DNA of 64,000 nt from Lutjanus erythropterus (Eukaryota; Chordata; Actinopteri; Lutjaniformes; Lutjanidae). The stretch lies in assembly GCA_020091685.1 (NCBI GenBank), contig CM034598.1, forward strand, positions 17,341,362 to 17,405,361, given 5' to 3'. How positions within the stretch are numbered: the first letter of the stretch is position 1; every line of letters begins with the position of its first letter. The notes under the pieces are model-generated. The model was not told the DNA's origin. It saw only the letters and a program-made list of their open reading frames with translations, and made no database searches. The position numbers and the translations under genes were made by a program. Below are positions 23,164 through 37,400 of the stretch, piece after piece.

Positions 23164-25420
23164 TCACTCGAAGGCTTTGGAGTAGCAGCTCTCGCAGTTG
23201 ACTTTCCCACCATGTAGGAACATACTGTCGAGAAGGTCTCCCATTGGCTTACTACACACGGCACACTGAAAAAAGAAAGGGAAGAATGTTATTAGAAAAA
23301 TGTAATTAAGAGAAAATGCGGTGAAGAGCAGTGTTTTTGTCCTTGAAAGTCTCTCATACTAATTTATCGCTCCATACAAAACTGCAGCTTTGAAACACAA
23401 TTAAGTGGTTAAACCTTTGATTCATGGACTGGAAATATGCAATAGCAAGATATAATTTGTATTTGAAGACTTATTTAAAAAATGACTATTAAAAGGGAAA
23501 ATTTGGCACTATTCATGTTGGATGTCCAGTCAGTGTTGATGGTAACTGTAGTCAAGTGAACCACTGAATTCCTCGGTGTGGCTTTACTGACCAAGAAAAC
23601 TGACTTCAAATCTGTAGTTCTGTAGGAAGAACTACAGGCTATTTCTAGTCTCCTCCTCCAGGTAGCCAGGGAACGTGTTTTTGTCATCTAACACCATATT
23701 TTGGCAAACAAAGTAATAGCTACAGGTTAGGGTGGTGATACACTGCAACATGGCTGTGTGAGTCACAAGCTTGAGTGCAAAGCATCCTGGTACATGCAGG
23801 CGCTGCAGGCACAGCTCTGGAGCAGGAGAACTCAGTTTTCTTGGTCAATATAGCGTGGACTGGGGACTTTGTCATTTACAGACTGGACTGGACATCCACA
23901 TGAAAAGTGCAAAATGTTTCCATGAAGGAACAAAGGTTAGTGATTATAAATATTAAAGGAATAATTTGACATATTGGGAAATACATATATAAAGAGTTAG
24001 ATAAGAGGATTGATACCACTCTCGTGTAGATCTGTCTGTCTTAGCATAAAGACAGGAAACAGTGAAACAGCTAGCCTGGCTCTGTCCAAAGTTAAAAAAA
24101 AAAAATCTACTAGCATCAGCTCACTAATTAACATATTATATGTCTTTACTTAAAACATGTGGTTGTATAACGGGTTCTCTGCTGGGCTATTTGTTTGTCA
24201 GGAGCAGTTTCTGGAGTCACCACTGGTCAGGGTTGGGTGGTAACAAAATAAATGTAACAGAGTTTCGTAATCAGGATACAAAAAACAGTTACTAAAAATA
24301 AAAATTAGCAACACATTGAGTAAAAATGGGGATTATTAGCAGGATTATAATTTTAAAATAAAGAATGATATACTACTACGCACAGTATACACACATTACA
24401 ACACAAATCTTTCAAATGCTTTCTCTGGGTGGAAATTTCACCTTTGTTGTGTTTTAAATCAGAAAAGGGGGACTGACATCACAGTATATTTCTGCCTTTT
24501 GACTGAAAATGCTGTTAGCACTGACATATACTTTAAAGGAACACTTACAAGTAAGACCAAGCGCTAACGTTAACTACACAGAAATCCAGTTAGCTATCAT
24601 GTCAATACTTTCAGTAATAATACTGCTGCTGCGACCACTGAGAAATATTTGGGAAATGTAGGTGGTGATGCTGTTGACTGGGACGGTATATAGATAAAAT
24701 TACAAGCCTCAGACCTCAGAAGAAAGTACATTTAAATGTGCATAATTAATCCAAACGAGCATTCACATTTAAAGGGAAGAATATAGCAGGACAAACAATT
24801 AATCAACCAATCAACCAACATAAAACATTTTTGTATTGAGATAATCCAAAATTAACAAAAGTAATTGAGTTATAGTACTTTAATATTGTGATATTTGGAT
24901 TAGGTTACTTACTACATATTTAACAGGTAAATAGTACCTGTATCCCTCCCAACCCAGTGGTTGCCTGGTAACATAGTAGTGATGTAGGCGGAGTCTTGAA
25001 CTATGGACAGAGCCACACGAGCTCATTCCTCATTTCCAGTCTTAATGCTGAGATAAATTAAAACTGGCTCACGGCTGCAATGATATATTTATTATACAGA
25101 CATGAGAGTGGTACCAATCCTCTCATCTAACTTTCTGCAAAAAAGAATATAAACATATTTACCAAAATGTCAAACAGTTTCTTTCAGGGGAACAAAAGCT
25201 TATTTTCTCTGTCAGTCCCTTCAAGGACACGTGAATGCGTCCAATAATTTATAGTCCAATAAATGCCAAGTTGTGTCTTCAGCAGAACTGTATCTGTGCA
25301 GACAGATGGATTACCTTGAAGCAGGCAGGGTGGCAGTTGATATTGAGGTGCTCGATGGAGATCTTGGCATCGTTGCCCACCAGCTCTCCGCAGTACGTAC
25401 AGGTGGATGACAGCGAGCCG
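23164..25420 (-). other. znf185 LIM-domain exons
   Basis: Exons 25315-25420 and 23164-23265 (TGA) encode one LIM finger. The zinc ligands are CTYC, then HPAC after 19 residues, then C-A-V-C and a closing CESC. The intron falls exactly between the first zinc module (ending HPACFK) and the second (starting CAVCSKPMGDLLD). KPMGDLLD is nearly identical to the human ZNF185 LIM. All eight ligands are present, so the domain should bind two zinc ions. Confidence 0.93.
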
Positions 25421-28400
25421 CTGGGGAGACACAGCGAGTTCGAGTTAGTTGGTCACCGACTCAAGCGGCTCTCATGCAGCTGCAGCTCTGTCTAGTAAAA
25501 TAACCTGTGACCCTTTCTGTCCTGTGCGAGGGAACTTAATAAGTGTAAATAATCCTTTGATGTCCCCGCTTAGCCTCCTAATGAGCAGGCTTGGTGGAAT
25601 TTCTGCCCTACTGCTTACACATATCCAGTTTCGTCAGAACTGGAGATAACGAGGCAGGGGGAGAAAGGGCTCCGGCTTATAGCTTGTTTAAAACAGGTTT
25701 ACAGAATTGTGTTGTTACTTGGAGTGAGCGGGGGAGCGGCTGTAAGAATACCTGACAAATAATCTGACCCATTATGGAAACTGCGGAAAATGTACATGAA
25801 ATGTTTGAAGTGTCAATGACGGCCACCTGGTCACAATTCTCTCATATTACAGTTAAATGGCACACTAAAATATGTTTCTGAAAAAATGTTAGGGGAGAAA
25901 TAGGTGACGCAGTAACAGAAACTTATTTGATCAACACTGTCTAGTTTGACAGTTTGATCTTACTTTTGGGAGGCTCAGTTTCTGAGCAAAGCACAAAATG
26001 GTGGCCACTAGGTTACAATCTTTTACGTATAGCAGGTCAAAGTTATATTTTTCGGCATTTTAGGTGAAAAATAGGCAATGTAGTAACCATAATCTTGATG
26101 CGTATTTGTTCAACACTGCCTAGTTGGCAGTTTGATCTGTGTTTTGTGAGCAGTGTGTTTTCTGATGTTGCTTTATTTTTTTATTTTTCAAACTTCCTTG
26201 AGTAAATGAAGTGCACGTTTTTTTTGGGGATGCGGCTGATGTACTACGACCTCTACTGGCAGTGAATGTCACTTAAGTGTGAGCGCCAAGTCAAGTTGAA
26301 GTATACTGTAAGTTGGAGTGAAAGTGCTGTAAGGAGTTGAAATGTCACTCAAGTGTAAGTGATGTATTCAGCTAGAAGTGTCAGCTGAAGTAAAATGCCT
26401 GAAAGAAATTAGCGGCAGTTCAAGTAAACTGAAAGATATCAGTGAAAATGTCGGCTGAACTGTAAGCAGTGAAAGCAGCTAAAATATATTGTGCATGAAC
26501 AGTGAAATTTAGAAGAGCTGAAGAAGTATTCTTTTAGTTGATCTAACACTTGAAAGGGTTATAAGTGTTAGTCAAAGTGTGCACGCTGAATGTCAGCTGG
26601 CGTGTAATTAACGCTTCCCAAGTCTGAGCTCCAATAACTGTTCTGAAATTTTAGCCAATCTGCATCAATTTTGCTGGGTACGTACAAAGCAAAAAGGAGT
26701 GAGACTTAGGAAGGCTGAATTGGTGAAAGCAGTTGAATTGCCATGTAAAAAGCTTCAGTCAGGCTTACAGCTTGTTTGAAACAGGTTTCGAGCATTGTGT
26801 TATTACCTGGAGCGAGCGGAGGGGCTGCTGTAAAGGTACCTGTTGGAGCTCGATGTCAAATAATCTGACCCACTGTAGAAAAAAAGAGCAGTTAGTGATT
26901 CATCCTGAGAGCAGTGGTGCCAGCTTTATTCAGGTGTATGTTTTTTAATGAACATTGTAATTTGGCTGTGTAAACAATGTATTGGTCCTACCCATCGATT
27001 GTATCTCTTGCATTATGCAAGGACATCTGTGTTGTATCGACATACTCCTTCACAAACACAAACCCCCTTGAACAGAGATAGGGAAGAGTGAGTTCATATG
27101 CATAGTTAAAATATTAGCTGTCACTTCAGTTTAAACGTTTGCAGAAATCACTCACTTTTTGGCCTCAGGTTCAGGTGTTTGCGCACGCTGGTCTTCTTCT
27201 GTCACAGTCCTGGAATAGGTTTCATAACTGGAGACAGAGTGCAGCAGCGTTAGTCTCATCGTTCACTCGCCGACGTCGACAGTACTGTGATGGGTTATAC
27301 AGAAGGACTCTACATCTGTCAAATGTAACTCAGGAGATAATCATTTTCTGCCACCGCTTGTTAATGGCATGCTGTTTAACGGGCTGTGATTTGACAAAAG
27401 GACATCTCTAATACACATCATTAATCTGACATCTGGAGACTGATAATTAGAGGGAGGGAAATGAGGGCAAATTGAAAGACAATGGGAGCGCAGATCTTGT
27501 CATTTAACTTCAGCAGCAGAGTTGAGTTCGGAGACTTTCTGCGTCACACAGGAGTTGCAGGTAACTTTAGATCCAGACTACAGTATTATGTGGATACACC
27601 TGTGTTCCCACAGGGATTGGCCTAAAGCTCTCGCCGCCTAACTAAGACGGCGGGGTTACAAGCACGGAGACAAAAGCAGCAGATCTGGAGGGCGGAAGTG
27701 TAAAACAAGTCCAGACGATCTAAATTTTAAATGGAGTGTGTTTTACTTTAATTACGTCTTATTAAATGGAACATTTAGGCTGGGTTGCACTGACAAGAAT
27801 TAATTTTTAAATCTAATTAAATCATGGTTGAACATTATGTTGCACCAAACTTTTAAACTAGCTTTAAATTCAGAAAGATGCCTCTTTGTAAACCTCAGTT
27901 TAGTTGAGTCATACTATAAAGCTCGATTAAATTTAATTCTGTGAGATCCAGTATTCATTTTAAACTTACAGTTGAGAAGGTTTAACTTTTAGCTGCCTTT
28001 TTGAGACGGATTGAGAAAAATAATCAAATTCTTTGAAGTTCTCTTCTTTCTTTCTCTCCTTTGTTTTTCTAAAAGGAGGAGAAATTAGAGCTTCTCCACA
28101 GAGCCATCATGAGTAGAAGGCTAATTAACTTTTTAGCTAGCTAACAAACAATGCAACATGTTGTTAATGTTTTAGCCAGATAGGTAACAATGTAATATTT
28201 TGTTAACTTTTAGGCTAGCTAGCAAATAATGTGATGCTTTGAAGAATACAAAGCAGCCAACAGTTTTCCCCACTCTGTTATACTTACTAGGTTCCAACAG
28301 CACTTTTTATTTGTTTATTTTAATTCGGGTAAATTCTATTTAACTCTATTTAATCATCACTAAACTTAGATTTACTACACAGAGAACAGTTTGTAATTGT

Positions 28401-31400
28401 GCCGCATGTAATTGGTGAAAGCAGTTGAATTTTCTTATAAAGAGCAAGAGATGAAAGCAGCTGAAGCGTCAGGAGTAAAAGAGCGTGGGCTTATAGCGTG
28501 GTTAAAACAGGTTTAGGGAATTGTGTTATTACCTGGAGCGAGTGGAGGGGCTGCTGTAAGAGTACCTGGTGGTGCTTGATGTTGAATAATCTGACCCACT
28601 GTGGAAATAAAACAGCTGTTAGTAAGTCATCATGAGAACAGCGCTGGAAGGTTTACTCAGCAGTATTGTTATTTGATTATGTAAATAATGTATTGGTCCT
28701 ACCCATCAATTGTATATCTCCATATTCATTAAACTATATTTCATTTCAACTTACGTCAATAAACTTAGATTTACTAAATGGAAAACAGTTTGTAATTGTG
28801 GAACAGAGCTCTGCTTAATGAATTTACTCACTTTAAACCCCGTCAACCTAGTCTTATTCCACTTATAGAATAACTGGTAAATTTAATTTCTGTGCAGTGC
28901 CACTGTTTTTTTTAACGTTCATAAAAGACAAAAAGCTCTCCGAGTGTCTTCACAAAATCAGAAAATCAACAGACCAAACTGTAGAAAATAACACTCTGGA
29001 GAAAGTATTCTTGCATTATGCTGTCTGACGTTAACAAGATCATAAACTTACCGATCCATAGCCGGCTCGAGCTCACTGCGCGTCTCCCTGGAAAGTAAAG
29101 AAAGCTGTGTTAGACTTTTACTGTAGGCTGGAGCAGTCAATAACCTGGATGGTATCCAGTGAACAAGAATTCTGCAGTTTTTATAAGAGTATGACGCTGA
29201 TCTCTCTGACTCACGGCTCCAGAGGGGTCGTGGTTTATTGACCAGGTGTGGTCTAGTTTTCTATTGTGCCGCAGCATTGCCTCTTTCTGATCCCGCCTCC
29301 CATTGTAAACTTCACCTACATGCCTCTCACGCTCTCAATTCCTGCTAATCCACCCAGTTTTTGATCACAAGATGTGAGTTTTAAGAATTTCAAACCTGAT
29401 AGTGGTGATGGTTGTGACTGTCTGTGTATCCTCGGGGCTACAAAACAGAGGACATTCCTGCATTATAATAAGTCTGGCAGTACAGGTGAAGAAGTGACAG
29501 CATTAAAGTAAAAATAACAAGTCGAGAAGAGGGTTGATTATTCTCAGACTGAGCCGTGAGGAAGTTTCAACTTGTATTTAGCTTGCTTTCAATTAAATGC
29601 TTGACAGCCACTGAATTTTAAGGCACTATAATCACATCCTGCTAGAATTGTGAAAAATAAAGTGGTTTAATATGCATTTAATGAGCCCAGCCACAGTGGA
29701 GATACCTTTCCTCCTCCTCCTCCTCTTCCTCCTCCTCCTCCTCCTCCTCCTCTCCTGTGGCGGTAGTGATAGTATATACAGTGGGTGATGTCCACCTGTC
29801 CCATGGGGAGTCATTCTCTTTGGACCTTGAGCACAAACAAAGACATGACACTGTAGCTTGAGAGGATGACAAATTCACATTCTGTGTATTGTAAAAAAAA
29901 GAAAAAAGTCTGAAAGGGGATCTGCAATCATGGGGAAAGGTTGTAACACGTACATATCTGACCTATTTTTATCAGCACCAGTGCACAATGTTTTCTGGCT
30001 CAATGAGTAGATGCTGCAAAAGCCTAGTTCCTCCGCTGTAGTGAAAGGGAAGGAGGTTATGGGAATAAAAGGAGCAGGAGCTTTAAATAAAAAGATGACT
30101 TACTTTCTCTCAAACATGATCAGCGTCTCTTGATCTGCAGCTTGGCCTTCTGGTTCAGCATCTTGGCTGAAAGGGGACACATACATTGAAAGGCTTTTAG
30201 TGCGTAATGGACATGGATGGATGCGTGTAGATGAATGAAACACAGTGGAGCGGCTGCATTGTGTGGCAGCGTAAAAGTATATCGATGCGTGTCATCACCT
30301 CTGCTCTGTGTTAGTCTGCTGAGGTGTGCTGGGTTCCCATGAGCGTGCCCATGACCGCCGAGTGCTGAAATTGGAGAGCCTAAGTGCGGAGTGCAGAAGT
30401 TATGACAGATCAGGCAGATCAGATAAAGGTAATGTGTACAGTGTGAAAGAGAGTCATTTCTGCAGGTCTTCCTTTCCCCTCCACCTCTCACTCCTACATT
30501 CATAACACAATTATGCACTAGACTCAGTTTAATACCTTGTGGTGTCAGTGTTGATAGGGATGATGTCGTCTGCAAGGGATTCCAGCGCATTACTGCTCAT
30601 ACTGTCAAACAAGCACACACACAAAAAGGGGAAAAAAACATTTAAAAAAAACCCATTAGAATTAATTAATTAACAGCAGCCTTTGGGTTTAAGGCACTGA
30701 ATATGAACCATAATGTGTCCAGTTGCCCTCAGCTCTTTCTCCCCTCATTTCCTGCCATCTCTCTCATGTCAAGTCTCTATAAAGTGCACAAATACTTAAT
30801 TAATAACTACAGGAGCACACAGCGGACATGGCACTGAATATACTACAGAACAGTCTGTGTGTGAGTGCTGTTCAGGTGAGAAAAAGGTGTCCCTCTGGTG
30901 CTCTTCGGTTTGGGTTCCTGCCCCATTTTGCTCTGTGTTCCATTAGCAGTTGAGCAAGCTCAGTAAGCACTGGAACATTTTGTTTTTCTTGTACTCAGAT
31001 ATGCAATGTGCCGGGCTCAGCTATGTTGAGAAGAAAACCAAATTTTGGAGATGGTAACAAACTGATGCTGGAGGACGTGTAAAGTTAGATCATGTTAGCA
31101 AAAATAACTGATGTAGCCTAAATTAGTAGGGCTAATTAGCTAGTGTTTTGCTAACACTGAAAAATGGCTGAAACATGTAGGCGTGTTTTTAACTGCTGCT
31201 ATGACTAAATAGCCACAAGTTATTAAAGGCTTTAAATTGTTACCCTAGAGTGCCTCAGATTTCTGTGAAGAAAATTTGACTTAGTTGAAATTTTAGTTGG
31301 ATAAGTTGATTGATCATTAATGATATTTCGGTTATTTATCAAGCAAAAATACCAAACATCTTTTGGTTACAGCTTCTCAAATGCAAGACTTAGACTAAAC

Positions 31401-34400
31401 AAGAAATTTAATTGAAACTTTACTGTTTTATTAAAAAATAATCAAACAAATATATATAGAAAGGGAGCAATATACTGAATATCATATTAAAAACTGTATA
31501 TAAATGTATGTAACTATATGTAACTATATATAATTTGTTATATATATACTGTATATATCATTTATTATAAGTGACTGCTACTCACTGCTGCATTGTTTTC
31601 GTTTTGTAATTGTACAAACACCATTTAAGCTTTAATTTCCAAACACAGTTCACGCCAACTATTGCACATGCTTAGGTCATGTTTACTTTAATTTTATTTT
31701 ATTCAAGAAGGAACGCAGAAGAACTTAAAGTTGAGAGAAAAAATACATTTCATACAAAAAATTTGCTGTACACATCAGATTTGCTATTAAATAATAAACA
31801 TTTAATAAGAAGTTGTGATTTTTCTTTTGTTTTTTAATGTCATAATATTATAATATCATCATATCTATATATATGTTCATTCATTTATATATATATTTTA
31901 TCATAGTATTATTGTACCCTTTTTAGCATCATTTCATCCCTAATTGATATTGAAGATTATTGATAGGTGATGTTACCACAGAGAAGGTGTTGGATGCAAC
32001 TTACGTGGTTTCTGCACTTGGATCTTTGTTCTCTGTGGAAGTACTCGACACCCTGAAGAAATAAAACAGTTAAATAAAACCAACATTAGTGTATCAAGGA
32101 GATGGAGCCACAGTGCTCAGCATGTCTGCTATGATAGCCTCTGATTATGAATAATAACGATCACAGAGTGAATCAGTTGTAGTAGCTAAGATCGTATGTA
32201 GTAGCATGATAGTATTGGTGCTACAAACAGAGGTTATGATATAAGAAAAAAGGGGAATTTGCATTATCATTCCTTTACCTGTTGATGGAAATATCTGAGA
32301 GGGGCTGGAGCAGGTCAGAGGAGCTGCAATAGAGAAAAGTGGCTCATAATCAGAAACTGCTGCATTATGCATGCCGAGATACTATCTGGCTGGCTGGAAA
32401 ACAGTCACAGCTCCAAACCAATATGATTACCTGTTAGGGGATGTGGTCCCTATCGGATATGGATCAAACGGATCAGCCGAGCTGAAAAACAATTTCACAC
32501 TGATTTCACTCTCAATTGTCAGCATGGCCCATCTTGTGTCGGAGGAATTCTGATCACATTGACTCATAATGGAAAGATTTAATGCAGTTTGAATGGTAAA
32601 CAGAAACACAGAGGAACCCGGGGCCAAACTCAATCAAAATCAGAAACTGAATGTCTTTGACAAATAGAAGGACCACTCTGCTGCAGAATGGCAAAATCAG
32701 TGTATTTCAGGTTTTCTTCACCTAAAATGAACCTAGATTCCAGTCCATACCAATTACTACAGCTAAGGAGATTGTAGATATTATCAGATCAGATATTTTG
32801 CCAACAAGAAAATCTTTCCCTTCCAGTTAATTTATCAACTGCATTAAACTTAATTTGCCTATTTAGCTGAAATGACAATCTATCTTACAATTCAATAAAA
32901 AAAAAAAAAACACAGTCGCCAAAGAAAATCTATTTGATACAAGTCAGGAAGAAATCAAGTTCATGGACAAGGTAAAATTAAAGTTTTATTCACGTTACGT
33001 TTATTTACATCTACAAATACTTCCTGATGTATTTGACGTATCCCATGTTTTCCCTGAAGGTATAGTAACTACCCGCTAGCAGGACATGTACCGATACCTT
33101 GAATATATTATGTATTTATCAGTGTTTGAAGATTGTTGGAAACATTTGGGGTAATGTCAACACACCCCCCAAGATATATAAAAAAAGATCAAACATTTTT
33201 AGACATTTTAAAGTTAAAATATGTAACATTTCAGCATTGAAATATCTAACAATCACTTGTGTTAAACTCAAGGACTGCATCCAGTCCATCACGTAAATTT
33301 ATGTGTAAAACAACAAAGGATATAATTTGTGCGACACAATTCTTTGATGCTTTATAGAAGGTGTCCTTAAACTACATGTTCCAGAATGCATCCAGATTTC
33401 ATTATCTGTGCACAGAAGAACAGCGGCAGCCTAGTAAAATATCCAAGAAAAGAAAAGCTGATGCAGAGGAACGGCAATTTATTGAGAGATGAGATGGTGT
33501 GTTTCCTACTAGCCCTGGCAAGCTAATTGCTAGTTACTACAATTTGCGGGAAAAAGTAGGATAGCATCCATATACCTGAAAGTGAGGAAAGAAGTTGGTA
33601 AATGTGACTAAATGTAACTGAATAAAACTTTAATATTACTTCATGTATGAACATGATTTCTGTGTGAGTCGTCAGATCGATTTTCATTGGCTATTGTGGT
33701 TATTAAAAAGTGAAGAAAACTCCCACGCGACTTCACGACATTATCTAACTTTGCCTTTTGTTAATGTTTTAATATGAGAGACCCCTAGTGGCAGAACTTA
33801 CATATGGTGTGTTCAATGCAGAAATGTTACATATTATTGCTTTAGGCAAATTAGTTCCTTTTTTTTTCACTCAGTGTCAGTGAAGTTAAGTATTTTCTAA
33901 ACACATTTACATACATATTGCAGACATCTTAAAGCGCTTAGATGTAAATAAACTACCTTGATTCAGTGACTGTGGTTGTCACATGTGAGCTCCAGGGATC
34001 TGCATTGCTCTCCTCACTGCATGGCGGCAAGAAAAAAAAAAAGCAAAGGAGGGGTGGTACGGATGAATGGCATGATGGGAAGAGAAAAGAGGGCAAGTAA
34101 AGGTTAGTGTGGTGCTTCTCATACACTATTTACAATGCCAGCCCTTTAAAAAAAGCTTGAAACCCACTGAACAATTTAACGAGCATGAAAACCATCTGAA
34201 TATAGTGCAGAACAGACTTTTTCTCTGTGTGTGTGTGTGCTCTCGTACCTTTTGTCAGTAATGATCACAGTTTTGGTGGTTATAGTGACTGTCTCAGTGG
34301 GGCTGGCGGGCAGAGAGACACACGGCACAGTTGCAGGCAGAGTTAGTATAAATCATTACAAGGCATATCTGAATAGAATGCATTTCTGAGCAGGAACAGC

Positions 34401-37400
34401 TCTGCATAGATAGATAATTGTTTAAGAGCAGCCTGTCATCTCCCTCTACCTTTGTGTTTCTTTGGCTGTCTCATCTGTCTGTTTCTCCTCCTCTCGCTGC
34501 ATGCTGAGGCTGGCGGAGACAAAACAAAGCCGCAATACTAATCAGCACAGAACATTCTCTTCTATTTCCAGTCGCGCTGCAGATAAGACGTGGCTTTCTG
34601 TTTCAAAGTATTACTCAGTCGCTTCAGGAATCTGCGACTTTGTTTCTATCTAACATGGAGCAGGGGGGGTTAAAATAGAACGCTGGAAGTAGAGGAGCCC
34701 TGATTTATGGATCAAACTTGAGGCGGATGGGATTTATTATGAGTCTTACACCTCGGGGAGCTGGGATGCTTGGCCCCTTCATCTGTGGTGATAAGAATTA
34801 ATTGTACACAAGGAGGGTAGGAGGGATGGAGGGATGGGGAGCAGAGGCCACCACACGTCTGCCTGCTTCTCACCTGCGTGCCTCTGTGCTGATTGCAATG
34901 TCATCATTAGCCAGGAGATCCAGGGTGCCGCTGGTCTTTGCTGGGCTCGACTCACTACAGACATCAAACACAGAAGTCAAATACAGAGCAGAGTTTGTGT
35001 ATCCAAACTCTGGCGAGGTGAGTCAGGGTAAAACCTCTACTTGCTACTGACAAGGGAGCTATTGATTTTCTCCTGATGAAAGGATAATTCTTCACATAAC
35101 TCTGCATTTGGGTGGGAAAGAGCTCTTCCTATACCTGTCTAGCCCGCTAAGCAGATCCTGGCTCCAGCGTCCTGGGCTGGGGGGAACGGGCTCTGCTGCT
35201 GACGCCTCTGGACTGCGGAGGTGGAAAGGAGGAGAGGAAGAGGAAGTGGAGAAGGTGATGAACAAAGGGGGATTTAGGATTCAGAGGAGATTTCAGAGCA
35301 AGAACAGGCCATTTGAGGTAGAGGAGTAAAGAGATTAGAAGTCCAACAGTGCCACCTTGTGGGAGAATTTCTAATTTGAGGATCAGAATTATTAGAGTTT
35401 TGTACTTTATTTTATCTACTTTATTTTTATTTCGTTTAATTTTTTTGTTTTCAGTTCAGTACCACTTTACAATAAGACTACCCTTACATATTACTTATAA
35501 GTGGTTTATAATTGGGTTATTAATTACACTGGACACACTTTGTAAATCATCAATAAACAGTTTAAGAAAGTAGTACTCGTAAATTCTACTGCAGAAAGAG
35601 AGTAGTTCCTAATTTTCAGAATTTAAAACAGACTAGAAATCATTTATGAGGGTAAATCTTATTGTAAAGTGGCACCTTCAATTCAGTTTAGTTTAATTTA
35701 GTTTCCTGGGTGAGTTTGATCATTTCACTTTAGTATTTATTGTTTAAAATGGTTAGTTTTAGTTTTGTTTTCATTGAACTCACTATTAGTTTAAGTTTCT
35801 TTTTATTATAATAAAATTTGTCAGGGGAAAAAGGTTCATAAGGTATTATGATACAAACGTAACACTTTGGCTGCGTTCACACTGCACCCCCACCCACCTG
35901 CCATATCGGAATTCACTCAACTTTTATGCCTGAAGTGAAAAGTAGTTAAAAGTTAAAAGCAGCCCTTCAACATCCTGCAATTTGGGATGAAATTTGTTTC
36001 TGTGAAGCCATTCACATCACAATCCCACCACTCCTGGCTCTGATTCCACATCCGCTCACACCATCATACAGAAGTAGCAGCCATTGCTCCACAAAGCTGC
36101 AATTAAAAATTTGGCTCTCTTTCTCCTCAACCTTGACTCTGTTGTCATATGATCATGAATTTGTTGGCTTCTACTGCACATCAACTCATAAATGAAACCA
36201 TAAATACGGACTTTAGCACGACAGCGTGCTGCATGTTAAGTCATTGTTATTGCTGTTTTGTGCATGCAGGTCATTTCAGAACTGTGACCTACTGACAAAG
36301 AATCTGATTTTGAGAAACAATGGGAGCATTCAGACCTGAGCAGTAAATCAGAATTGAGCACTTGGGCTTGCAGTGTAAATGTAGCCATAGTGAAGACAAC
36401 AGACACACAGTCATGTTGAGACGTCCCAGTCTCAATAAACATATGCACTGATGCCTCCCTATGCTTGTTGTGTTGACCAAACTGACAAACTCATGATTTC
36501 CGGTGTAATTTCTGTTTAAGTTTAGCTAGTTTTGTACAGTACTGTTTCAGTTTGTTTTTGATTTTTTTTCTAAAGTCTAGGTTTTGTTTTTTTATTTCAG
36601 TTAAACCTACTACAGGGAGTTTTTAAGTGATTATGAAACAGTCTTGATTTAATACTGATGCCTCTATATGACCTACAGAAGAAAACGAGACCATCTGCGA
36701 GAAGACTGTTTTTTTTAATATATAGTTATTCTTTACACCTGCCAACAGGTCAGATTCTTCGTGAAATCTGATGAAATGAGCCTGTGTTTATATTTTCCCA
36801 GAGAACGTTACAGTGATTAGTAAATTAGAATAAATAAATTAGCCAAAAGAAGCAGGAGCAGATTTTTATTTAGATAATTTTTCTAATGACATTGTATTAT
36901 ATGGTTGTTACAGTGGAAACACTGCCGCTTTTGTCCACAGGTGCCTCCAAATGTTTTTTGTAGTAGTTTTAACTAAAATAAATTTTGACACTTTTAGCTT
37001 TAGTTGTGGTTGACTGTTATAACCTTGTTGAGGACTGCTTAATTACATAAATGCTAAGAATGTATTTTTAACAAACCCATCACTGAGAGCCAGGAGATCG
37101 TCTGTCATTGGTACACAGTTGCTGAGCTCCGGTGCTGGCTCCTGTTCAACACTGCAGACAGTAAGAAGAAAAAAAAAATAATACATCGGTGCACCTGCTT
37201 TGGCACATATGCACTCATCTCTATATTACATTTTTAAGTACCACATTTAATCAAGTCTAATCTGGGACACCCTCTTGTGTGAGGAAGTTTTAGGCACCTG
37301 AAATTGAGATGTGGGTTATTTTGTGATTACTTTGAAGTGAACACTGTGGCAGTTAGCCATTATCTGTTCTCCTGCCAACACTGCTATGACATGAATGAGG

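Noticed and set aside
30120-30590. Long minus-strand open stretch spanning several znf185 exons
   Set aside because: It crosses three splice sites in a frame that does not match the exon phases; the exons at 30104, 30299 and 30536 explain the coding signal.
34752-34782. Splice-bordered 31-nt segment in znf185 (cacag acceptor, GAG then GTGTAAG donor)
   Set aside because: It would break the common phase and place a TGA directly after the junction; possibly a decayed exon, not included.
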